Shown here piece after piece: positions 57,988 to 64,000 of a DNA stretch of 64,000 nucleotides. The position numbers and the translations under genes are program-made. The notes under the pieces were generated by a model that was not told the DNA's origin, ran no database searches, and worked only from the letters and a program-made list of their open reading frames with translations. Every line of letters starts with the position of its first letter. The first letter of the stretch is position 1. The stretch is from the NCBI GenBank assembly GCA_029259775.1, contig JAJDEN010000008.1, forward strand, positions 62,001 to 126,000, written 5' to 3'. This DNA is from Planctomycetota bacterium (GTDB lineage: Bacteria; Planctomycetota; PLA2; JAEUHO01).

Positions 57988-58895
57988 CCGAGCCCACCAC
58001 CAACGTCCAGGCCATCGAGAAGGGCACGAGCCTGTGGGACGACGCATGGCGTCGCTTGAAGAAGAACCGCCTCTCGATCGTGGGCGCCGTGATGCTCGCC
58101 CTCGTCGTGCTCGTCTGCGCGTTCGGCCCCATGATCATGAACATGAGCCACGACGGCGAGAACATCGTCGAGGACACGTTCCCGGAACAGGCCAACCAGG
58201 CGCCCTCGGCCTCCCACCTCTTCGGTACCGACGAGCTCGGTCGCAGCTACCTGGCGCGCGTGCTCGAGGGTGGGCAGATGTCGCTGCTGATCGGTCTCAT
58301 CGCCACCCTCGCCTCCGTCATCATCGGCGTGATCTACGGCTCCATCGCGGGCTACTACGGCGGCCGTCTCGATGAGGTCATGATGCGGGCCGTCGACTTC
58401 CTGTACGGCATCCCGTACATGTTCTTGGTCATCCTGATCATGCTCATGTTCAGCGATGCCCAGCGCGACAGCCCCCTGCCCATCTTCTTCGCCCTCGGCA
58501 TGGTGCAGTGGCTGACGACCGCCCGCATCGTGCGCGGGCAGGTGCTGACCTTGCGGCACCAGGAGTTCGTGCAGGCCGCGCGCGTGATGGGCGCCGGGGA
58601 CATGCGCATCATCTTCCGCCACATCCTGCCGAACACGCTCGGCGTCGTTGTCGTGTACGCGACGCTGACGGTGCCGGCGGTGATCCTGCTCGAGTCGTTC
58701 CTCTCGTTCCTGGGTCTGGGCGCGGGGCTGACCTGGGGCCTGCTCGTCTCCGAGGGCCTCAGCGTGATCAATCCGGTGGAGTCGTACTGGTGGCGCCTGG
58801 TCTTCCCGAGCGTCTTCCTCGCGCTGACGCTCTTCAGTCTGAACTTCGTGGGTGACGGCCTACGGGACGCGCTCGACCCGAGGACCCGCAAATGA
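57984..58895 (+). CDS. oppC: OppC-like ABC permease
   Basis: 303 residues, canonical OppC length. 'WRRLKKNRLSIVGAVMLALV' is the N-terminal OppC_N helix; the core includes 'HLFGTDELGRSYLARVLEGG' and the coupling motif 'AARVMGAGDMRIIFRHILPN'. GTG start overlaps the upstream stop, and its stop overlaps the OppD ATG (ATGA). Confidence 0.92.
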   Translation: MTEPTTNVQAIEKGTSLWDDAWRRLKKNRLSIVGAVMLALVVLVCAFGPMIMNMSHDGENIVEDTFPEQANQAPSASHLFGTDELGRSYLARVLEGGQMSLLIGLIATLASVIIGVIYGSIAGYYGGRLDEVMMRAVDFLYGIPYMFLVILIMLMFSDAQRDSPLPIFFALGMVQWLTTARIVRGQVLTLRHQEFVQAARVMGAGDMRIIFRHILPNTLGVVVVYATLTVPAVILLESFLSFLGLGAGLTWGLLVSEGLSVINPVESYWWRLVFPSVFLALTLFSLNFVGDGLRDALDPRTRK

Positions 58896-59896
58896 GTTCT
58901 ACGGCGGACACCCTCCTGCAGGTCGACGGCCTGAGGACCCAGTTCGTGCTCGATGAGGGCACCGTCACGGCCGTCGACGGCGTCACGTTCGACGTGAAGA
59001 AGGGCGAGATCGTCGGGATCGTCGGCGAGTCCGGCTGCGGCAAGAGCGTGACGAACCTCTCCGTGCTCGGACTCCTACCCAAGCCGCAGGGACGCATCGC
59101 CAACGGCTCGGTGAAGTTCGAGGGCCGCGAGCTCGTGGGCTTGAGCGAGAACGAGCTCCGCAAGGTCCGCGGCAACAACATAGCGATGATCTTCCAGGAC
59201 CCCATGACCAGCCTGAACCCGTACCTGACGGTGGAGGAGCAACTGGTCGAGGTCGTTGAGCTGCACTTGGGCATGTCGCGCAAGGACGCCGTAGCCCACG
59301 CGGTCAAGCTCCTGCACCGCGTCGGAATCTCAGACGCCGCGAACCGCATCAAGAGCTACCCGCACGAGTTCTCCGGTGGCATGCGTCAGCGCGTCATGAT
59401 CGCCATGGCGCTGCTGTGCGACCCTGAGGTGCTGATCGCCGACGAGCCCACGACGGCGTTGGATGTCACCATCCAGGCGCAGATCCTGGAGCTGCTCAAG
59501 GAACTGCGCGACGAGCGCGGCATGGGCATCATCCTGATCACGCACGACCTTGGCGTGGTCGCCGGCATGTGCGACCGCGTGATCGTGATGTACGCGGGCC
59601 GAATCGTGGAGCAGGCGCCGACGCACGAGCTGTACGCGTCGCCGCAGCATCCCTACACCCAGGCACTGCTGAAGAGCGTCCCGCGCCTCGACGAGGCGAT
59701 GCACGAACACTTGTTCAGTATCGAAGGCCTGCCCCCGCGGCTGGACAAGGGACCGTTTACGGGATGCACGTTCGCGCCCCGCTGCCCGCAGGTTCGTGAT
59801 GCGTGCCACCAAGGCGAGCCCGCGCTCGAGGAGACGTCACCCGGCCGGCACCGGCGCTGCGTGGTTCCTCTCGGTGAGCTGGAGACGCTGGCATGA
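58892..59896 (+). CDS. oppD: Oligopeptide ABC transporter ATP-binding protein OppD
   Basis: 334 residues. Walker A is GESGCGKS (45-52), the Q loop '[11 protein letters not shown]', the ABC signature 'SGGMRQRV', Walker B '[13 protein letters not shown]' and the switch His in '[12 protein letters not shown]'. The C-terminal oligopeptide/HPY domain has '[11 protein letters not shown]' cysteines, which in relatives can bind an Fe-S cluster. Works with OppF as heterodimer to power the permease. Confidence 0.95.
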   Translation: MSSTADTLLQVDGLRTQFVLDEGTVTAVDGVTFDVKKGEIVGIVGESGCGKSVTNLSVLGLLPKPQGRIANGSVKFEGRELVGLSENELRKVRGNNIAMIFQDPMTSLNPYLTVEEQLVEVVELHLGMSRKDAVAHAVKLLHRVGISDAANRIKSYPHEFSGGMRQRVMIAMALLCDPEVLIADEPTTALDVTIQAQILELLKELRDERGMGIILITHDLGVVAGMCDRVIVMYAGRIVEQAPTHELYASPQHPYTQALLKSVPRLDEAMHEHLFSIEGLPPRLDKGPFTGCTFAPRCPQVRDACHQGEPALEETSPGRHRRCVVPLGELETLA

Positions 59897-60903
59897 GCGG
59901 CAGTACCTACGAGAGCAGCCCCGCCTCCGAGACCACGACGTCCACCGAGAGTGCGGCGATCCTGCGGATCGAGGGCCTCAAGGTCCACTTCCCGACCCCA
60001 CGTGGCACGGTCAAGGCCGTCGATGGCATCGACCTCTCGATCCAGAAGGGGGAAACCCTGGGGCTGGTCGGGGAGTCCGGCTGCGGCAAGTCCACGGTGG
60101 CCCGGACGGTCGTCGGGCTGGTACATCCGACCGCGGGCCGCATCGTGCTCGAGGGGCGCGAGATCCAGGGCCTCAGCGCCCGGGAGATGCGCCCGCTGCG
60201 CGAAGAGCTGCAGATGGTCTTCCAGGACCCCTACGCGAGCCTCAATCCGCGCATGACCGTGGCCTCGATCATCGGGGAGCCGTTCCTCATCCACCGCGGG
60301 CAGCGCGACGCGGATCTCCAGATCTGCGAGCTGATGAGCCTGGTGGGGCTGGATCCCTCGATGCGGCGCCGGTACCCGCACGAGTTCTCGGGCGGGCAGC
60401 GCCAGCGTATCGGTCTGGCCCGGGCGCTCGCACTGGATCCCGACGTCATCCTGCTGGACGAGCCCGTGTCGGCACTCGACGTGTCGGTGCAGGCTCAGGT
60501 CATGAACCTGCTCGACGATCTCAAGAAGCGGCTGGGGCTAACCTACCTCTTCATCGCGCACAACCTCGCCGTGGTGCGGCACATGAGCGACCGCGTCGCC
60601 GTCATGTACCTCGGCCGCATCGTCGAGCTGGCCGATCGCGATGAGATCTACGCGAATCCGATGCATCCCTACACCGAGGCGCTGCTCTCGGCGGTGCCCG
60701 TGCCGGATCCTGTCATCGAGGCGACGCGCGAGCGCATCCGCCTCGAGGGCGAGATCCCCAGTCCGACCGAGACCATCGTCGGCTGCCCGTTCCGGGCCCG
60801 CTGTCCGAAGGCGTTTGACCGCTGTGCCACGGACGTGCCGGCGCTCAAGGAGCACAAGCAGGCGCACTGGAGCGCATGCCACCTGCCGGAGGAAGCGTCT
60901 TGA
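59893..60903 (+). CDS. oppF: Oligopeptide ABC transporter ATP-binding protein OppF
   Basis: 336 residues, coupled by ATGA. Walker A GESGCGKS (60-67), Q loop 'VFQDPYASLNPRM', signature 'SGGQRQRIGLARAL', Walker B 'VILLDEPVSALDVS', switch His 'FIAHNLAVVRHM'. The C-terminal domain has 'GCPFRARCPKAFDRC'. As the only OppDF pair in the window it may also serve the permease pair at 44045-47016. Confidence 0.95.
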   Translation: MSGSTYESSPASETTTSTESAAILRIEGLKVHFPTPRGTVKAVDGIDLSIQKGETLGLVGESGCGKSTVARTVVGLVHPTAGRIVLEGREIQGLSAREMRPLREELQMVFQDPYASLNPRMTVASIIGEPFLIHRGQRDADLQICELMSLVGLDPSMRRRYPHEFSGGQRQRIGLARALALDPDVILLDEPVSALDVSVQAQVMNLLDDLKKRLGLTYLFIAHNLAVVRHMSDRVAVMYLGRIVELADRDEIYANPMHPYTEALLSAVPVPDPVIEATRERIRLEGEIPSPTETIVGCPFRARCPKAFDRCATDVPALKEHKQAHWSACHLPEEAS

Positions 60904-61370
60904 GGCTCGTCGCGGCAGGGCTGCTCGTCCTGCTGTTGCCCAGCTGCATCGAGGCCAGCATCTCGACCACGGAGTTCGCCATGTCCGCACGTCGCACCGT
61001 GAGCACCCCGGATGCCCCGGCGGCCATCGGGCCCTACAGTCAGGCGATCGTCCACGGCGGTGTGGTCTACACGGCGGGCCAGATCGCGCTGGACCCCGTA
61101 ACCGGCCAGATGGTCGGTGGTGGCGACGCGGCGGCCGAGACGGAGCAGGTCATGAAGAACCTCGCGGCGGTCCTGAAGGCGGCGGGGTCGGGCTTCGAGC
61201 ACGCCCTGCGCTGCGACGTCTTCGTCGCCGATCTGGCTGATTACGCAGCCGTCAATGAGGTCTACGCCCGGTCCTTCGGCGACGGGGCCCCGGCGCGGCT
61301 GGCCGTCCAAGTGGCCAAGCTGCCGAAGGATGCCCGTGTCGAGATCGCCTGCATCGCGGCGGCGCCGTAG
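60900..61370 (+). CDS. RidA-family protein, possibly a lipoprotein
   Basis: RidA/YjgF fold with 'DAPAAIGPYSQAIVHGGVVY', 'AALKAA'-type helix and the active-site region 'PARLAVQVAKLPKDARVEIA'. Typical RidA proteins deaminate reactive enamines or imines such as 2-aminoacrylate in the cytoplasm. Two starts are possible. A TTG at 60900 overlaps the OppF stop (TTGA) and gives 156 residues beginning with a lipoprotein-like signal, 'RLVAAGLLVLLLPSC'. The ATG at 60981, with GGAG 7 nt before it, gives the usual soluble form of 129 residues. The hydrophobic in-frame extension suggests the longer form. Confidence 0.85.
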   Translation: MRLVAAGLLVLLLPSCIEASISTTEFAMSARRTVSTPDAPAAIGPYSQAIVHGGVVYTAGQIALDPVTGQMVGGGDAAAETEQVMKNLAAVLKAAGSGFEHALRCDVFVADLADYAAVNEVYARSFGDGAPARLAVQVAKLPKDARVEIACIAAAP

Positions 61371-61379
61371 GATCGGGGC

Positions 61380-62117
61380 GTGACGCCCTCCTCTGCCCTC
61401 CTCGACGTCATCTTCTTCGATCTCGATGACACGCTCTACAGCACGACCTCGTTCGCAGATGGGGCTCGTCGCAACGCGATCCGCGCAATGATCCTGGCGG
61501 GGCTGCGCATCGAGGAAGATGCGGGCGTGGCGGAGTTGGCGGAGGTCGTTGCGGAGTTCAGCAGCAACTATTCCGATCACTTCGGCCGCCTCATCAATCG
61601 CCTGGGGCCCGCCGCCGTGGGCGAGCGGAACCCGGCCGTGCTGATTGCCGCCGGTGTCGTTGCCTACCACCGGAGCAAGGAGGCCGGCCTCGTCATCCTC
61701 GACGATGCGAAGGCGGCGCTCGAGACGTTGCACGCCGCCGGTGTGCGCCTGGGTGTCATCAGCGCGGGGCTCCAGGTGAAGCAGGCCGAGAAGCTGATCC
61801 GGATCGGTGCGCTCGACTACTTCGATCCGACGGCGATCTTTTTCTCGGACCAGGTCGGCATCAGCAAGCCCAACCCCAAGATCTATGCGAAGGCCTGCGC
61901 CTACGCCGGCGTCGAGCCGGAGAGGGCGATGTACGTGGGGGACCGGCCTACGCACGACGTGGCTCCGGCGCGCGCCATCGGCATGAAGACGGTGCACTAC
62001 ACGGGTGCCCGCGGGAAGTATGCGACCCAGGCCTGTGACGCGGCTCCTCACCACGCCCTGGACGACCTCCTCGACCTGCTGCTAGTCCTCAGCGACTCCT
62101 ACGGCCTGACGCTGTAG
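61380..62117 (+). CDS. HAD-superfamily hydrolase
   Basis: 245 residues from GTG 61380. HAD motifs: I 'FFDLDDTLYS' (DXD), II 'GVISAG', III Lys in 'GISKPNPKIY', IV 'YVGDRPTHDV'. A helical cap lies between I and II. Resembles pyrimidine 5'-nucleotidase/phosphoglycolate phosphatase-like subfamily I enzymes; the substrate is unknown. Last gene of the Opp operon, 9 nt after RidA. Its TAG stop is formed by a GTAGGGG sequence like the repeats downstream. Confidence 0.88.
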   Translation: MTPSSALLDVIFFDLDDTLYSTTSFADGARRNAIRAMILAGLRIEEDAGVAELAEVVAEFSSNYSDHFGRLINRLGPAAVGERNPAVLIAAGVVAYHRSKEAGLVILDDAKAALETLHAAGVRLGVISAGLQVKQAEKLIRIGALDYFDPTAIFFSDQVGISKPNPKIYAKACAYAGVEPERAMYVGDRPTHDVAPARAIGMKTVHYTGARGKYATQACDAAPHHALDDLLDLLLVLSDSYGLTL

Positions 62118-62300
62118 GGGGGGGCTGGGGCCTCTGGGCACGTTGCCTTCCACGTCCCCCGGCTTGCCACGCGCACTCGCACTCGATGGGCAGCCAACCG
62201 CTCCGGCTTCGCCGTCGCTCAGGCTGCCCCTACAGCGGGGAGGGGTGCGAGCGGTTGGCTGCGCGCGATTTTCCCGTGCGCGTTCGGCCCTCCTGCTGCT

Positions 62301-62477
62301 GTAGGGGCGGCTCTTGTGGCCGCCCGGGACGCTGCCTCCCACCGGTGCCCCTACGTGTAGGGGCGGCCCTTGTGGCCGCCCGCGAGCCTCAGGTGGGCCG
62401 TGTCCGTGCGAGGTAGTGCTCGTGCTGCTCGGGCGAGTGCGAGTGCGCTAGGGGGCGTGGGAGTTGGGGTGGGGGTG
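62301..62477 (+). repeat. Composite repeat with two REP-like hairpins, copy 2
   Basis: Hairpins at 62301-62325 and 62357-62381 use the stem GGGCGG / CCGCCC where copy 1 (54489-54674) has GGGCGACC / GGTCGCCC. Between them a reverse half element (GTGCCCCTAC) faces the second GTAG head to head. Confidence 0.8.
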
Positions 62478-62490
62478 AGCGTGATCCTGA

Positions 62491-62530
62491 ATTGAAAACG
62501 GGCGCGGCGAGTTTCCTCGCCGCGCCCGTT
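62491..62530 (-). terminator. Rho-independent terminator of the secretin gene
   Basis: On the minus strand a perfect 15-bp stem (AACGGGCGCGGCGAG and its complement) with GAAA loop is followed by TTTTCAATT. It lies about 48 nt after the secretin stop. The clearest intrinsic terminator in the window. Confidence 0.85.
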
Positions 62531-62578
62531 GGCGTTCTGTGCTGACCGGCCGCTTGGCGGCCCAGCAGATACTGAAGC

Positions 62579-64000
62579 CTAGCGACCGAGAAGCTCGTCC
62601 TCTTCGCTCGTCAGATCCGTGATCTGCGCGCGCACGAGAATCATGAGGTGCGAGACCTCATCCGAGCGGCCCTTGCGGCTGAAGAGGAACGAAAGGAGCG
62701 GGATTTTGCCGAGGAACGGCGTCTCGCTCTTGCGGTCCACGGTCGTGATGTTCTTCAGACCACCGATCAGGATCGAACCCTGGTCCGGGATGCGCACGGT
62801 CGTGCGGGCCTGCTGCAAGCGCAGCTCGGGCAGCTGGATGATGACCGGCGCGAACGCGGCGGCCAGCGACGTAGCGAACGTGGCGATCGGCTGACGCAGG
62901 TCAGCGACGGTCGGCTGCAGCTCGAGCGTGATGTAGCGGCGGTCGTTGCTGACCGTCGGACGCACGTCCAAGGTCAGACCGTCCTGGATGATGCCCACGA
63001 TCGGGTCCGCGATGAACGAGGTCTGGGCGACCTCGACGTCGAAGTCCTGGATGTAGCTGAGCTGGTTCACGACCGTCAGGTTGGCGCGCTGCGTGTTGTA
63101 GACCGTGATGATGGGGGCGGTCAGGGTGCGAGCCGACAGGCTCTTCTCCGTCGCGCGGACGATCATCGACAGCTGCAGGTCATCGAGGTAGGCGAGCGTG
63201 AACGTCGAGCCACCCACCGACGACAGGACGTTGCCGAGCGGGTTCTCGAAGATGTTCTCGGTACGGCCACGGAAGTCGCCGTCACCACCATCGTTGAAGT
63301 ACGCACCGGCCGACGGGTTCAGAGCGGCAGCGGCCGGGAGACCAGCACCACCATTGTCGAAACCAGCCGAGGACGCGTCCTCGAGGCCGTTCGTGACGTC
63401 ATCGAGGTTGACCAGTTGGCCAGGCGTCTGACCACCCAGGCCGCGGAAGTCCACACCGACGTCGCGGAGGAAGTTCTCACTGATCTCGAAGAAGCGCGTC
63501 TCGACCGTGACGACGATGCCGGCGAAGCCGCGCAGGTCGTCGAGGAAGCGAGCAACCTGCTCCTGCACCTCGGCGCTGGCCTTGACGACGAGCGTCTGCT
63601 CGCCCTGGCTGCGGATGTCGGCACCCTCGACGCTCTCCCAGAAGGCGGGAGCGACGGCACCCTTGGTCAGCTCGATGAGCTCGTCGACCTGGCCGTAGGG
63701 GTAGACGGGCTCTTCCGCCTCGCTACCGAAGAGGGGGTTCTCTTCGTCACCGGCGTCATCAGGGCCCACCAGCTGGATCGTCGGCGGGATGAAGTTTGTG
63801 AGACCGCTCGTGAGGTCGGCGACCGAGTGGATCTGGACGATGAGGTTCGTCTTGACGAATTCCTTCTTCGTGAAGACCACCATGTTGCCCTTGGTCGTCC
63901 AGACGACGTCCTCGCCACCGGAGGACTGGAGCATCTGAAGCGCCGTGGCGAGCGAGACGTCCGAGAGGTTGAGACCGGATACCGGGTTCTCGTTGATCTC
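62579..64000 (-). CDS. Secretin (GspD/PilQ-like), C-terminal part; 5' end outside window
   Basis: The frame is open to the window edge, giving the last 473 codons. The upstream part has short secretin N-domain-like sequence ('NLSDVSLATALQML'). The secretin core includes 'VETRFFEISENFLRDVGVDF', 'ANLTVVNQLSYIQDFDVEVA' and the C-terminal signature 'IPDQGSILIGGLKNITTVDR' followed by 'FLGKIPLLSFLFSRKG'. Secretins form the outer-membrane ring of type II secretion or type IV pili. A GspK-like pseudopilin fusion lies 33 kb away in this window, so a T2SS/T4P-type machine is likely in this organism. Confidence 0.93.
   Translation of the reverse strand, partial: EINENPVSGLNLSDVSLATALQMLQSSGGEDVVWTTKGNMVVFTKKEFVKTNLIVQIHSVADLTSGLTNFIPPTIQLVGPDDAGDEENPLFGSEAEEPVYPYGQVDELIELTKGAVAPAFWESVEGADIRSQGEQTLVVKASAEVQEQVARFLDDLRGFAGIVVTVETRFFEISENFLRDVGVDFRGLGGQTPGQLVNLDDVTNGLEDASSAGFDNGGAGLPAAAALNPSAGAYFNDGGDGDFRGRTENIFENPLGNVLSSVGGSTFTLAYLDDLQLSMIVRATEKSLSARTLTAPIITVYNTQRANLTVVNQLSYIQDFDVEVAQTSFIADPIVGIIQDGLTLDVRPTVSNDRRYITLELQPTVADLRQPIATFATSLAAAFAPVIIQLPELRLQQARTTVRIPDQGSILIGGLKNITTVDRKSETPFLGKIPLLSFLFSRKGRSDEVSHLMILVRAQITDLTSEEDELLGR

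Larger units (their letters stand above)
62118..62578. repeat. Intergenic composite repeat region
   Basis: No gene seen between the convergent HAD and secretin genes. It contains a 22-bp match (62129-62150) to 16336-16357, a long-loop REP-like element near 62185-62233 with arms GGGCAGCC / GGCTGCCC, the composite element 62301-62477 and the secretin terminator. Confidence 0.85.

Noticed and set aside
4724-62480. CRISPR array from the repeated GTAGGGGCG motifs
   Set aside because: Copies are palindromic, scattered, in both orientations and without regular unique spacers or cas genes.

Overview
The window is 64 kb of dense, strongly G+C-rich bacterial chromosome with short intergenic gaps and many 4-nt start/stop overlaps. 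I see no rRNA, tRNA, CRISPR array or transposase. The gene content (LptD-like outer-membrane barrel, LpxL-type and DUF374-type acyltransferases, secretin, MurJ, UppP, a UshA-like/cytochrome c554 fusion, DUF1573, FG-GAP/ASPIC protein, terpenoid-cyclase-like repeat protein, many sigma factors) points to a diderm bacterium, most likely Planctomycetota. That lineage call is inference from family content; Myxococcota or another G+C-rich diderm phylum is possible.

Layout. 1-6780: two SPASM radical SAM proteins flank a family 9 glycosyltransferase and a TMTC-like membrane glycosyltransferase, with a NodU-type carbamoyltransferase on the other strand; this looks like a surface glycan or metabolite cluster. 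6917-8631: RsbW-like kinase and GAF/SpoIIE phosphatase. 8701-16234: multihaem lipoprotein, DUF1573 protein, GlmS, and a proline-rich protein with two thioredoxin-like domains lacking CXXC. 16525-18493 (minus): ECF sigma factor and cyclase-like repeat protein. 18680-29808: ECF sigma, putative anti-sigma, inactive DegP-like PDZ protein, FecR-like membrane protein, and a 2011-residue GspK-like/LamG protein. 30100-37278: EF-P, two acyltransferases, a newly noted 31-residue membrane microprotein, FG-GAP/ASPIC protein, UppP and a CNNM/CorC protein. 37351-38340: lipoprotein hydrolase. 38453-41859: a tightly coupled four-gene operon with a trypsin-like and a papain-like protease, my best candidate for an undescribed system. 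41986-62117: oligopeptide ABC genes (three binding proteins, two permease pairs, one ATPase pair) interrupted by MurJ, LptD-like and CoaD, ending in a RidA-like and a HAD protein. 62579-64000 (minus): C-terminal part of a secretin with a strong terminator.

Two kinds of structure run across the window. First, intergenic REP-like hairpins of about 25 nt begin with GTAG and have covarying stems; some sit inside longer composite repeats. Second, exported and membrane proteins repeatedly carry short in-frame tandem repeats (12-21 bp units).
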